Shown in pieces: positions 16,645-25,423 of a stretch of DNA of 64,000 bases (positions are counted from its first letter, which is position 1; every line of letters starts with the position of its first letter). The stretch covers positions 434,001 to 498,000 of the forward strand of contig NZ_AUFK01000009.1 in assembly GCF_000426465.1 (NCBI RefSeq), given 5' to 3'. The notes below the pieces were generated by a model. That model had not been told where the DNA came from and did no database searches. It worked only from the letters and a program-made list of their open reading frames with translations. The DNA is from Epilithonimonas caeni DSM 17710 (GTDB taxonomy: Bacteria > Bacteroidota > Bacteroidia > Flavobacteriales > Weeksellaceae). Made by a program: the position numbers and the translations under genes.

Positions 16645-17694
16645 TTACTTGTCTTTATAATGATTTGTGGAAAGGTTTTTAAGGATTTCAGCACTTTGTT
16701 CAGGCGTAATATCGCGTTGTGGTTCAGCCAGCATTTCATAACCGACCATGAATTTTTTCACTTCCGCACTTCTCAGCAATGGCGGATAAAAATGCATATG
16801 GAAGTGCCACTCGGGGTGAGATTTCCCGTCGGTTGGCGACTGATGAATTCCGGCTGAATACGGAAATGAAATTTCAAAAAGATTGTCGTATTTCGTGGTT
16901 AAATCCTTTATGATGGATGCCAGAGACAATTTTTCAGCTTCAGAAAATTCTGTGAGACTTGCTATTTTACGCTTACTGATAATCATTGTCTCGTAAGGCC
17001 AGACTGCCCAGAAAGGAACTAATGCAACGAAATCATCATTGTCTAAAATTATCCTTTCATTAATTTCCAACTCTTTTTTCACATAATCTTCAAGAAGTGA
17101 AGCCCCGTTTTTCTCAAAATATTTTTTAAGATTTTCCTGTGTCCTTAAAACATTAGAAGGTACCGAAGATTGGGCCCAGATTTGCCCGTGCGGATGCGGA
17201 TTGCTGCAACCCATAACCTGACCTTTATTCTCAAAAATCTGAACATGGTTGATATAATCTTCAAAACCCAGATCTTTATATTGTTCTTGCCAGACATCTA
17301 CCACTTTTTTAATATCAGCAACTTCCATTTCCGGCAAGGTAAGACTATGATTTTCAGAAAAACAGATAACTCTGTTAATCCCGCGTTCCGGTTTTAATGA
17401 AAAAAAATCCGACCGTTCTTCAGAAAATTCAACATCATCTCTCATCAAAGAACCAAAATCATTTTCGAAAACAAAAACACCTTGATAATCAGGATTTTTA
17501 TTACCATTTATACGTACATTTCCTGAACACAAGTAGCAATTCGGGTCGTGAGCGGGAAGTTTTTCTTCGGCAACTTTTTCGGTTTGTCCCTGCCAAGGTC
17601 GGTTGGCCCGTTGCGGGGAAACCAGAATCCACTCATCCAAAAGCGGATTATATCTTCTGTGAGGATGATTTTTTTGATTAAATGACGAATTCAT
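16645..17694 (-). CDS. galT: UDP-glucose--hexose-1-phosphate uridylyltransferase GalT
   Basis: Second enzyme of the Leloir pathway; exchanges UMP between UDP-glucose and galactose-1-phosphate. Seen: HPHRRYNPLLDEWILVSPQR at the N-terminus, zinc-site CYLCSG, and the active site NPHPHGQIWAQ with catalytic His, plus a late HMHFYPP histidine motif. Three in-frame ATGs (17718, 17709, 17694) all lie inside the end of galK; 17694 is chosen because it gives the usual spacing to HPHRRYNP and 349 residues. The overlap with galK (17 nt) indicates translational coupling. Confidence 0.93.
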   Translation of the reverse strand: MNSSFNQKNHPHRRYNPLLDEWILVSPQRANRPWQGQTEKVAEEKLPAHDPNCYLCSGNVRINGNKNPDYQGVFVFENDFGSLMRDDVEFSEERSDFFSLKPERGINRVICFSENHSLTLPEMEVADIKKVVDVWQEQYKDLGFEDYINHVQIFENKGQVMGCSNPHPHGQIWAQSSVPSNVLRTQENLKKYFEKNGASLLEDYVKKELEINERIILDNDDFVALVPFWAVWPYETMIISKRKIASLTEFSEAEKLSLASIIKDLTTKYDNLFEISFPYSAGIHQSPTDGKSHPEWHFHMHFYPPLLRSAEVKKFMVGYEMLAEPQRDITPEQSAEILKNLSTNHYKDK

Positions 17695-18865
17695 TTCTTT
17701 TGTATTCATTGATTCCATCCGATATTTTTACATGGTACACCTTCATTTCGATGTCAAAATCTGCTTTGTATTTTGCACTGATATTTTTGATCACATCATC
17801 AACATTTTCATCTTTAATAAGATTGATGCTACATCCGCCAAAGCCGCCACCCATTATTCTCGCACCCAGAACGCCATTTTCCTTTAAAGTTTCTTCTACC
17901 ATAAAATCCAGTTCTTCACAGCTTACCTCAAATTCTGTTGAAAGTCCGGAATGTGTTTCGACAAGAAGTTCTCCCAAACATTTCACATCGCTTTCTGACA
18001 AAGCTTTGGCAGCTTTTTCTACCCTTTTGATTTCCTTCAGAAGATAAAGACATCTTTTATAGGACAACTCTCCTATTTTTGTTCTCACTTCATCCAACAT
18101 TGAAAAGCTGAAATCCCTGAATTTCTCTACTTCCGGGAATTTTTCCCACAATGCTTTCTTTCCGTTATCGACATCATTTCTCCTGTCATTGTAGCCGGAA
18201 GTCAGATGCGTATGCTTCACACAACTGTCAAAAAGCACCAGACTGTAACCTTCGATATTGGCTTCAAAATACTGATGTTCGAGAGAATTGCAATCGAGCA
18301 GTATCACCTGATGTTCTTTTCCGAAAACAGACGCAAACTGGTCCATAATTCCGCACTTTACACCAACAAAGGTGTGTTCAGATCTCTGACCGATAAGTGC
18401 CAAATCTTTTTTAGATAAACTCAGATCAAAAATCTGGTTGAGAATAAAGGCAAATCCGCATTCCAAAGCTGCCGAAGACGACAAACCAGAACCCATCGGA
18501 ATCGTGCTGCTGAAGGCAATCTGCAGACCGCCAATTTCTTTACCAGTTTCTTGGATAGCATTGAAAACGCCAAGCAGATAATTGACCCAAGTCTGCGAAA
18601 CCGGAGTTTGTTTTTGATGGATATTAAAACTGAAAGATTCATTAAAATCTTTCGCAAAAAAAGTACATGTTTCTGAGTCATCCATCTTTTTCACAGCAAA
18701 ACAAATATGTTTGTCGATGGCCGCAGGAAGTACAAAGCCATCGCTGTAATCAACGTGTTCGCCAATAATATTAATTCTTCCGGGAGCCAGAAAAAAATGT
18801 TCCGGCTCAGATTGAAAGGCTGATTGAAAAGCCTCTCTGGTATGTTTGATTAATTTCTCCTGCAT
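17678..18865 (-). CDS. galK: Galactokinase GalK
   Basis: GHMP kinase phosphorylating galactose at C1. Signature PGRINIIGEHVDYSDGFVLP near the N-terminus, ATP-binding PMGSGLSSSAALECG in the middle and the C-terminal GGGFGGCSINL. The frame is open from a TTG at 18877, but the ATG at 18865 (MQEKLIKHTREAF) gives the usual family start and 395 residues. First gene of galK-galT. Galactose is a xylan and pectin side-chain sugar, so the pair fits the plant-polymer theme of the window. Confidence 0.94.
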   Translation of the reverse strand: MQEKLIKHTREAFQSAFQSEPEHFFLAPGRINIIGEHVDYSDGFVLPAAIDKHICFAVKKMDDSETCTFFAKDFNESFSFNIHQKQTPVSQTWVNYLLGVFNAIQETGKEIGGLQIAFSSTIPMGSGLSSSAALECGFAFILNQIFDLSLSKKDLALIGQRSEHTFVGVKCGIMDQFASVFGKEHQVILLDCNSLEHQYFEANIEGYSLVLFDSCVKHTHLTSGYNDRRNDVDNGKKALWEKFPEVEKFRDFSFSMLDEVRTKIGELSYKRCLYLLKEIKRVEKAAKALSESDVKCLGELLVETHSGLSTEFEVSCEELDFMVEETLKENGVLGARIMGGGFGGCSINLIKDENVDDVIKNISAKYKADFDIEMKVYHVKISDGINEYKRNEFVI

Positions 18866-18900
18866 AGATGACTGCAATTTATGGCTTTTTTATAATATAT

Positions 18901-18960
18901 TTTGGCTAAAGCCAATTTAATTATTCATATTAAAAACGGGCTAAAGCCCATTTCTATTAA
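18901..18960. repeat. Palindromic repeat family J (TTGGCTAAAGCCAA / GGGCTAAAGCCC)
   Basis: Two hairpins of the form GGCTAAAGCC: TTGGCTAAAGCCAA (18902-18915) and GGGCTAAAGCCC (18938-18949), separated by an AT-rich linker and followed by ATTTCTATTAA. One copy in the window, between the tktC stop and the galK start. Recognised as the type of spacer repeat frequent in flavobacteria. Confidence 0.7.
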
Positions 18961-19023
18961 TATTTTAATATGTTTAAACAGCGTTTACGTATTTGTACTA
19001 ATAATCGATATTTAAAAAAATAA

Positions 19024-19977
19024 TTACTTTCTTTTCATCACTTTTTTTACGGCTTCAACGATGTCATTGGCAGTCAATCCGTATTTTTCCATCAGTTGGT
19101 CAGGCGTTCCGCTTTCTCCGAAACTGTCGTTTACCGCAACATATTCCTGAGGTGCAAGATATTCTGTAATCAGAAGCTGTGCAACGCTGTCACCCAATCC
19201 GCCTAATCTGTTGTGTTCTTCCGCAGTAACTACACAACCTGTCTTTTTAACGGAATTAAGAATAGCTTCTGAATCTAAAGGTTTGATAGTGTGAATGTTG
19301 ATAATTTCCGCATCTATGCCCTGCTCTTCCAGAATTTCTCCGGCTTTGATCGCTTCCCAAACCAAATGACCCGTTGCTATAATTGTTACATCTTTTCCTT
19401 CATTCACCATCCAGGCTTTCCCGATTTCAAATTTCTGATTTTCATCGGTAAAAACTGGAATTACCGGTCTTCCGAATCTTAAATAAACCGGGCCTTCGTA
19501 ATCTGCAATCGCAATGGTTGCCGCCTTGGTCTGGTTGTAATCGCAGGTATTGATGACCGTCATTCCGGGAAGCATTTTCATCAATCCGATATCTTCGAGA
19601 ATTTGATGCGTTGCGCCGTCTTCACCTAAAGTTAAGCCAGCGTGGGAAGCACAAATTTTCACATTTTTTCCGGAGTAAGCAACCGACTGGCGAATCTGGT
19701 CGTACACTCTTCCTGTAGAAAAGTTGGCAAATGTTCCTGTGAACGGAATTTTGCCTTCCGTTGCCAAACCTGCGGCCATTCCAATCATATTGGCTTCTGC
19801 GATTCCGACCTGGAAGAATCTTTCCGGTGCTTTTTCGATGAATTTTTCAAATTTTAATGAGCCAATCAGGTCAGCGCAAAGTCCGACAACATCGGGATTT
19901 TTATCGGCCAATTCTGCCATTCCGGCTCCGAATCCGCTTCGGGTATCTTTTTTTTCTGTGTAGGTATATTTTTTCAT
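19024..19977 (-). CDS. Transketolase C-terminal subunit (318 aa)
   Basis: Carries the pyrimidine-binding and C-terminal domains of a split transketolase: RSGFGAGMAELADKNPDVVGLCADL at the start (domain 2), GIAEANMIGMAAGLA with the catalytic Glu, HAGLTLGEDGATHQ, and the C-terminal domain with ITAEEHNRLGG-like VVTAEEHNRLGGLGDS. The ATG at 19977 (MKKYTYTEKKD) is preferred over the one at 20007. It needs the N-terminal subunit encoded upstream; 299 nt of repeat-rich spacer separates the two. Works in the non-oxidative pentose phosphate pathway. Confidence 0.92.
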   Translation of the reverse strand: MKKYTYTEKKDTRSGFGAGMAELADKNPDVVGLCADLIGSLKFEKFIEKAPERFFQVGIAEANMIGMAAGLATEGKIPFTGTFANFSTGRVYDQIRQSVAYSGKNVKICASHAGLTLGEDGATHQILEDIGLMKMLPGMTVINTCDYNQTKAATIAIADYEGPVYLRFGRPVIPVFTDENQKFEIGKAWMVNEGKDVTIIATGHLVWEAIKAGEILEEQGIDAEIINIHTIKPLDSEAILNSVKKTGCVVTAEEHNRLGGLGDSVAQLLITEYLAPQEYVAVNDSFGESGTPDQLMEKYGLTANDIVEAVKKVMKRK

Positions 19978-20019
19978 TTGATTAATTTTAATTGATGGAT
20001 TTACCATTCATTACGTTTT

Positions 20020-20065
20020 CCATAGGTTTTACCTACGGCTACTGATATTGAACCCTTCGGGTTTT
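20020..20065 (+). repeat. Palindromic repeat family B (CCATAGGTTT ... GAACCCTTCGGGTTC), copy 1
   Basis: CCATAGGTTTTACCTACGGC, then TACTGATATT, then GAACCCTTCGGGTTTT. Two hairpins: AGGT/ACCT and AACCC/GGGTT. Six copies occur in the window (this one, 24133, 24197, 41155, 41223, 42048), all in the same orientation and all in spacers. It sits between the two transketolase subunit genes. Confidence 0.85.
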
Positions 20066-20148
20066 TTAAAAACATTAATTTAAACAGCGAATCTATCTCC
20101 ACTTTATTATTTTTTTTTTGAATCGATGAATCTCGTTCCTCGATTTCT

Positions 20149-20268
20149 CGCAGCCCGGCTTGAGTGGAGCTCTTTTTGTGACATTGCGCGTTGTAACGTT
20201 CTATGGATTGCTTCACTTCGTTCGCAATGACACAAAAAAGCGGGAACGGAAGACGGATTAAGCTGCCC
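20149..20268 (+). repeat. Palindromic repeat family A, copy 2, with nested insert
   Basis: Begins CGCAGCCCGGCTTGAGTGGA and ends AAGACGGATTAAGCTGCCC. The middle (about 20193-20232, containing GATTGCTTCACTTCGTTCGC) is absent from copy 3 at 26741 and looks like another repeat inserted between the CTTTTTGTG and CACAAAAAAG arms. Just before it, 20129-20147 (AATCTCGTTCCTCGATTTC) matches 62920-62938 with one change. Confidence 0.8.
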
Positions 20269-20276
20269 AAATTATT

Positions 20277-21122
20277 TTAATAATCTCCCAAAGTTTCTTC
20301 TAATTGGTCTAATGCTTTTGCCAGTTGCTCGTCATTCGGTGCTTTTCCGTGCCACGCGTGAGTTCCCATCATATAATCGACGCCGTGTCCCATTCCGGTT
20401 TTCAACAAGATACAAATCGGCTGACCTTTCCCTGCTAATGATTTGGCTTCATCCAGAACGCTCAGAATTTCTTCCATATCGTTTCCGTTTTCTACTTCAA
20501 GAACTTTCCAGTCAAAAGCTTCGAATTTGGTTTTCAGATTACCTAATGAAAGGACTTTTGAAGTCGGGCCATCAATCTGCTGACCGTTGTAATCGACCGT
20601 TGCGATGAGATTGTCAACTTTGTTATGAGAAGCATACATAATGGCTTCCCAGTTCTGCCCTTCCTGCAATTCGCCATCACCGTGAAGGCTGAAAACGAGA
20701 TTCGGGTCTTTATCTAACTTTTTTCCGACAGCGTGACCGATGGCAACGGACAAACCTTGTCCCAATGAACCCGAAGCTATGCGAACTCCGGGAAGATGCT
20801 CGTGCGTTGTCGGATGCCCTTGTAATCTGGAATTCAGTTTTCTGAAAGTGGCCAGCTCAGATTTGTCGAAATAGCCTGCGTGCGCCAAAACACTATAAAA
20901 AACTGGTGAAATATGGCCGTTGGAAAGGTAAAAAACATCTTCGCCTTTTCCTATCATATCGAAGCTTTCTTTTCTTTTCATCGCATCAAAATAAAGAGCT
21001 ACAAGAAAATCTGTGCATCCTAATGAACCTCCCGGATGTCCCGACTGACAGGCGTGAACCATTCTTACAATATCTCTTCTGACCTGAGAAGCAATACTTT
21101 TTAGTTTTGAAATATCGTGCAT
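20277..21122 (-). CDS. Transketolase N-terminal subunit (281 aa)
   Basis: Thiamine-diphosphate-binding half of a split transketolase: HPGGSLGCTDFLVALYFDAM near the start, LSNGHISP, GSLGQGLSVAIGHA and the TPP motif GDGELQEGQNWEA ending in NN-like YNGQQIDG. About half the length of full transketolases, with the other half encoded downstream at 19024-19977. It starts 4 nt after the transaldolase-like gene, so the two are co-transcribed. Confidence 0.93.
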   Translation of the reverse strand: MHDISKLKSIASQVRRDIVRMVHACQSGHPGGSLGCTDFLVALYFDAMKRKESFDMIGKGEDVFYLSNGHISPVFYSVLAHAGYFDKSELATFRKLNSRLQGHPTTHEHLPGVRIASGSLGQGLSVAIGHAVGKKLDKDPNLVFSLHGDGELQEGQNWEAIMYASHNKVDNLIATVDYNGQQIDGPTSKVLSLGNLKTKFEAFDWKVLEVENGNDMEEILSVLDEAKSLAGKGQPICILLKTGMGHGVDYMMGTHAWHGKAPNDEQLAKALDQLEETLGDY

Positions 21123-21126
21123 ATTT

Positions 21127-21780
21127 TTATTGCATTTTTTGTGAGTCTTTGATGAACTGCTCCAGACCGCTTGCTGTTAAAGGATGATTAAGCAAAGACA
21201 AAATCGGTGGCAGTGGACAGGTCACGACATCGGCGCCGATTTTCGCACAGTTGATGATGTGCATTGCGTGACGGACAGATGCCGCAAGAATCTCGGTTTC
21301 AAAACCATAATTATCAAAAATGGTTCTGATTTCCTGGATTAAATGAAGACCATCCGTGGAAACATCATCCAGCCTTCCTAAGAATGGAGAAACGTAAGTT
21401 GCTCCTGCTTTTGCTGCTAAAAGAGCCTGTCCGGCTGAGAAAATCAGGGTACAGTTGGTACGGATTCCTTTTTGCGAAAAATATTTGATGGCTTTGATTC
21501 CGTCTTTGATGATGGGAACTTTTACCACGATATTCGGATGAATTGCTGCCAATTCCTCGCCTTCTTTTATCATTTCTTCATAAGTTGTGGAAAGGACTTC
21601 TGCCGAAATATCCCCGTCTACAATTTCACAAATGTCTTTGTAATGCTTCAAAATAGCTTCTTTTCCGCTGATTCCTTCTTTTGCCATCAGGGACGGATTG
21701 GTTGTAACGCCATCAAGGATTCCCAAATCCTGAGCTTCTCTTATCTGCTCCAAGTTGGCAGTGTCGATAAAAAATTTCAT
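21127..21780 (-). CDS. fsa: Fructose-6-phosphate aldolase / transaldolase, TalC/Fsa type (217 aa)
   Basis: Small transaldolase-family enzyme: [30 protein letters not shown], Schiff-base Lys in [39 protein letters not shown]. At 217 residues it is the short TalC/Fsa class, which contains both fructose-6-phosphate aldolases and true transaldolases; linkage to transketolase subunits favours the transaldolase role in pentose metabolism. First gene of the fsa-tktN-tktC group. A perfect AraR-type palindrome lies 205 nt upstream. Confidence 0.9.
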   Translation of the reverse strand: MKFFIDTANLEQIREAQDLGILDGVTTNPSLMAKEGISGKEAILKHYKDICEIVDGDISAEVLSTTYEEMIKEGEELAAIHPNIVVKVPIIKDGIKAIKYFSQKGIRTNCTLIFSAGQALLAAKAGATYVSPFLGRLDDVSTDGLHLIQEIRTIFDNYGFETEILAASVRHAMHIINCAKIGADVVTCPLPPILSLLNHPLTASGLEQFIKDSQKMQ

Positions 21781-21867
21781 ATATAGATTTTTATTTGTTA
21801 TTAATTATTTTACTCGTTATTAGTTTTAGTTATTAGATTTGAATATTTCATTATTTTCAGTACTCTG

Positions 21868-21934
21868 TTTGTCATTCCGCAGGAATCTAAACTGCTTTAT
21901 TTTGGCTCTGTTGAAATTCCTACGGAATGACAAA
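21868..21934. repeat. Palindromic repeat family D (GTCATTCCGCAGGAATC type), copy 1
   Basis: Arms TTTGTCATTCCGCAGGAATC (from 21868) and GAAATTCCTACGGAATGACA (to 21934) are inverted complements around an AT-rich middle. A second copy lies at 52925-52984. It stands between the AraR-type box (21986) and the fsa start codon. Confidence 0.8.
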
Positions 21935-21985
21935 CGAGCTGTTAAGAAATATGATTATAATTCATTAAAGTTAAACGATTTTATT

Positions 21986-22006
21986 TAAGTGTTAAAATTA
22001 CACTTA
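21986..22006. promoter_or_regulatory. AraR-type 21-bp palindrome upstream of fsa-tktN-tktC
   Basis: TAAGTGT-TAAAATT-ACACTTA, with perfectly complementary 7-nt arms; the most symmetrical copy of the series. On the minus strand it is followed by TAACTTTA, a weak match to TAnnTTTG, 12 nt beyond the box (15 nt at the four canonical promoters). Predicted site for the Nudix regulator at 33357. Confidence 0.65.
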
Positions 22007-22077
22007 ATTGATTAAAAAAACAACTCCCTGTCTTAAAAAGATTCAGAAAGTTATTTGTTTAAGTTTAAATAGATTGT

Positions 22078-24108
22078 TTAATTGTGATGTCCCATATTGA
22101 GCTTGATTTTTTTTAAATTTTCAAGCTGGTGAACAGGTTTTTCAATATCAGACGGAATTGGCGTTTTTGAGAATGTTTGAAAATATAAAAGACACGCATC
22201 CTTCCACCAAACGGCATCTTCAGCCTGAATCTTTAATTTATCCTGAACCTCTGAAAATCTCTCCGCATCCACGTAAGGTTTTACCGATTCCCAGGCTTTT
22301 TGATAAGCTCTGACATCCCGAACTCCCGAATCATATTTATAGCACAACTCATCCCAAAGGGTTTTTCCGTCTATCATCCTGTAATCCCAAGGAACGTGAT
22401 GGAACCATAGAATCAAATTTTCTGGAGTTGTTTTAATGTTATTATAGATTTCGTTAAGCGGCGGAAAATATTGCGAAACGGCATTGCTTCCCGTTTTTGT
22501 TCTATCGAATCCGATTCCTTCTGCATTAGCCTGATGATAATAAACCGGCGACCAGTCAGGTCTTCCTCCTTTATAATCGCCCCAAGGTTCAGGACCGTAA
22601 TGGTGTCCGCCGGCAAAAATGTGGTGAAGACCAAGCGGCATCATATAATCTACGGCAGTTTCGCGTGAAGTAAGCATTATTTCTTTGACCGGATTTACGA
22701 AGTTTTTATCATCCGTAAAAGTCATTTTAATCCATTCATCTGCAATCTGTTCTGATGACAAATCGTGATTCCAGGCTAAACGTCCGAAAGCGTACCAATT
22801 GGCCTGTGCAAAGTGATGTCCCGTCCAGTTTTTATCTTCTCCGATGTTAGCAACTGCTGAAATCGCTGTCAGTTTTGCTGGTCTTAAAGTTCCGTCTGTA
22901 ATCTTTGCTATCGTAGAACCCTTTCCGTCCGAAAAAGTATCGCTGTCCAAAGTTTCTTTGAATAACGGGGCAAGATAAACCAGATGATTGGCCTGTCCCA
23001 AGTATTCCTGGGTAATTTGAAATTCGACCATTTCAGAAGTTTTTCTCAATGCCCCGAATAGCGGATTGAATGCTTCTCTCGGCTGAAAATCTATGGGTCC
23101 GTTTTTAATCTGAATAATAACATTATCCCTGAATTTTCCATCTAAAGGAACAAATTCCAAATGCGCCTGTTTCGCACGGTCTTCTTTGCTTGGACTGTAA
23201 ACAAATGCTCTCCACATCACGATTCCGCCATAAGGTTTCAAAACATCTGCCATCATATTCGCTCCGTCTGCGTGGGTTCTTCCGTAATCCTGCGGTCCGG
23301 GCTGTCCTTCCGAATTGGCTTTTACTAAAAATCCTCCGAAATCAGGAATCAGTTTATAAATTTCTGCAGCCTTGTCTTTCCACCATTTCTGAACATCCCG
23401 ATTCAACGGGTCTGAATTCTGTAATCCACCCAAAACTTTTGGTGAAGAAAAATTGACAGACAGGTAAACTTTGATTCCGTAAGGTCTGAAAATATCGGCT
23501 AAAATTTTGACTTTTTTAAGATAATCTTCACGAAGCATATTTGGTGAAGCATTCACATTATTCAATACTGTTGCATTGATTCCGATGGATGCGTTGGCTC
23601 TTGCATATTCTTCGTATCTCGGAGAAAGTTTATTAGGTAAGTCTTCCCACTTCCAAAGCGAATGACCGGCATAACCACGTTCAATGGTTCCGTCGAGATT
23701 GTCCCAATGGTTGAGAATTCTTACGTCATAGGAAGGTTTTTCTTCAAGTTTCAGATTAGAAAAATTGGCTTTTTGCTGCTGTAAATTCAACAACTGATAG
23801 CTCCCGTACAGCAATCCTAAGTCTGTTTTTGCCAAAACGCTGATTTTTTTCGGAGTAGAAACGATTTTGTATCCGTCTTTAAAATTTTCCGGAAATCTGT
23901 CAATCTTTAAATCAACGGCTTGTCCTGTCCAATGTTGGTTCAGTTCCTTTTTGGCGATTTCAATAGTCGGACTTTTACTGTTTGAATTGACAATATTTCT
24001 TGGCTTTGGATTTACCGGATATCTTAGCCATAACTGACTTCCGTCTTCGGCAAAAGCCATTAACGGAATGATTAAAAACAGTAATATGTAATGTCGGAAA
24101 TGTTGCAT
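22078..24108 (-). CDS. aguA: GH67 alpha-glucuronidase (676 aa)
   Basis: Removes (4-O-methyl)glucuronic acid from the non-reducing end of xylo-oligosaccharides. N-terminal signal peptide (hydrophobic LLFLIIPLMAFA). GH67 hallmarks: DNLDGTIERGYAGHSLW, FLVKANSEGQPGP with the catalytic Glu, IDFQPREAFNPLFG and EFQITQEYLGQ carrying the proposed base residues. Length fits GH67. It is last in the order symporter-GH10-GH43-GH67, the conserved core xylan cluster of Bacteroidota. A spacer with two family B repeats separates it from GH43. Periplasmic. Confidence 0.93.
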   Translation of the reverse strand: MQHFRHYILLFLIIPLMAFAEDGSQLWLRYPVNPKPRNIVNSNSKSPTIEIAKKELNQHWTGQAVDLKIDRFPENFKDGYKIVSTPKKISVLAKTDLGLLYGSYQLLNLQQQKANFSNLKLEEKPSYDVRILNHWDNLDGTIERGYAGHSLWKWEDLPNKLSPRYEEYARANASIGINATVLNNVNASPNMLREDYLKKVKILADIFRPYGIKVYLSVNFSSPKVLGGLQNSDPLNRDVQKWWKDKAAEIYKLIPDFGGFLVKANSEGQPGPQDYGRTHADGANMMADVLKPYGGIVMWRAFVYSPSKEDRAKQAHLEFVPLDGKFRDNVIIQIKNGPIDFQPREAFNPLFGALRKTSEMVEFQITQEYLGQANHLVYLAPLFKETLDSDTFSDGKGSTIAKITDGTLRPAKLTAISAVANIGEDKNWTGHHFAQANWYAFGRLAWNHDLSSEQIADEWIKMTFTDDKNFVNPVKEIMLTSRETAVDYMMPLGLHHIFAGGHHYGPEPWGDYKGGRPDWSPVYYHQANAEGIGFDRTKTGSNAVSQYFPPLNEIYNNIKTTPENLILWFHHVPWDYRMIDGKTLWDELCYKYDSGVRDVRAYQKAWESVKPYVDAERFSEVQDKLKIQAEDAVWWKDACLLYFQTFSKTPIPSDIEKPVHQLENLKKIKLNMGHHN

Positions 24109-24132
24109 TATTTTAAATTTTTGCTTTAAATT

Positions 24133-24177
24133 CCATAGGTTTTACCTACACCTATTGATATTGAACCCTTCGGGTTC
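24133..24177 (+). repeat. Palindromic repeat family B, copy 2
   Basis: CCATAGGTTTTACCTACACC then TATTGATATT and GAACCCTTCGGGTTC. In direct tandem with copy 3, 20 nt later, in the GH43-GH67 spacer. Confidence 0.85.
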
Positions 24178-24196
24178 GGTCTTTATCTTTAATATT

Positions 24197-24241
24197 CCAT
24201 AGGTTTCACCTACGGCTACTTTTGTTGAACCCTTCGGGTTC
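24197..24241 (+). repeat. Palindromic repeat family B, copy 3
   Basis: CCATAGGTTTCACCTACGGC then TACTTTTGTT and GAACCCTTCGGGTTC. Tandem partner of copy 2. Confidence 0.85.
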
Positions 24242-24284
24242 TCTTTAATGAAAACATTTTAAGAATCAATAACATATTAAGGGT

Positions 24285-25259
24285 TTACTCATTGTCTTCC
24301 AATCCTTCAATAGTTTTGATTTTACCGTCGTTATCATATTCAATTTCGACAACCTTCATACTTCTCAGCCACGTTCTTCCACCACTCGGAACAGAATCGT
24401 GGAAGAACAGATACCATTTTTCTTTAAATTCCACAATGCTGTGATGCGTGGTCCAACCCACAACAGGCGTTAATATTTCACCCTGGAAAGTGAACGGTCC
24501 ATAAGGATTATCACTTATTGCGTAACAAATCAAATGGGTGTCTCCCGTGGAATATGAAAAGTAATATTTTCCGTCGTATTTATGCATCCAGGATGCTTCA
24601 AAAAAACGATGCTTATCGCCGTGAAGCAAAGGATTTCCGTTTTCGTCAATTATTAAAACATCTTTCGGCTCTTCTCCAAATTCCAGCATATCATCACTTA
24701 ACATTACTACTTTTGATGAAATGGCAGGCTCATTATCGGCAGGAAGAATGGCAGATTCCAATGCTTTGTTATTTCTGTAGCGTTGTAATTGTCCGCCCCA
24801 GATTCCGCCGAAATACATATAATGCTTTCCGTTATCCTCAAAAAGACAAGGGTCTATGCTGTAACTTCCCATCATCGGATGTTTTTCAGGAACGAACGGT
24901 CCGTAAGGTTTATCGCTCACCGCAACACCGATTCTGAAGATGTCGTTTTTGTCCTTCAAAGGGAAATACATATAATATTTGCCATTTTTAAAAGCCACAT
25001 CGCAATCCCATAACTGTCTTCCCGACCAGGGAATATCCTTTACCGAAAGAACAACACCGTGGTCTATAACTTCACCATTTTCCACATCATCAAGAGAAAA
25101 AACGTGGTAATCGTTCATATCGAAATGGTCGCCGTTGTCATTTTCTTCGATTCCACTTTCACGGTCGTGTGATGGATAAATGTAAAGTTTTCCTTCAAAA
25201 ACGTGTACGGAAGGATCTGCCATATAATCGCTTGGGAAAAGATATTTTGTTTTGTTCAT
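24285..25259 (-). CDS. GH43 family beta-xylosidase/arabinofuranosidase, no signal peptide (324 aa)
   Basis: Five-bladed propeller glycosidase. Catalytic acids visible: base Asp in ADPSVHVFEGKLYIYPSHD, pKa-modulating Asp in SIDPCLFEDNGKHYMYFGG and acid Glu in FEASWMHKYDGKYYFSYS. A single catalytic domain without CBM. No signal peptide (starts MNKTKYLFPSDYM), so it probably acts in the cytoplasm on xylo-oligosaccharides brought in by the symporter two genes upstream. Exact specificity within GH43 is not decided. Confidence 0.9.
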   Translation of the reverse strand: MNKTKYLFPSDYMADPSVHVFEGKLYIYPSHDRESGIEENDNGDHFDMNDYHVFSLDDVENGEVIDHGVVLSVKDIPWSGRQLWDCDVAFKNGKYYMYFPLKDKNDIFRIGVAVSDKPYGPFVPEKHPMMGSYSIDPCLFEDNGKHYMYFGGIWGGQLQRYRNNKALESAILPADNEPAISSKVVMLSDDMLEFGEEPKDVLIIDENGNPLLHGDKHRFFEASWMHKYDGKYYFSYSTGDTHLICYAISDNPYGPFTFQGEILTPVVGWTTHHSIVEFKEKWYLFFHDSVPSGGRTWLRSMKVVEIEYDNDGKIKTIEGLEDNE

Positions 25260-25312
25260 TGTTTAGATTTTAGATAATAGACTGATAGATGATAGATTTG
25301 TTTAATTTTATT

Positions 25313-25382
25313 TCTCGCAGATTTTTTCAGATTTCGCAGATTATTCCAATAAAAATCTGCTCAATTCGCTAAATCTGCGAGA
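25313..25382. repeat. Inverted-repeat element family G (TCTCGCAGATTT ... AAATCTGCGAGA)
   Basis: Perfect 12-bp arms TCTCGCAGATTT (25313-25324) and AAATCTGCGAGA (25371-25382), with further CGCAGATT and AATCTGC repeats inside. One copy in the window, in the GH10-GH43 spacer. Confidence 0.75.
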
Positions 25383-25423
25383 TAATATTTTTAAATCTTA
25401 AAACTTTAAAAGCTTTTTCGAGA

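Noticed and set aside
20001-20270. Minus-strand frame of 89 codons between the transketolase genes
   Set aside because: It is a translation of family A and B repeats (peptide with SSTQAGLREI) and not a conserved protein; a similar spurious peptide arises from copy 1 at 8029.
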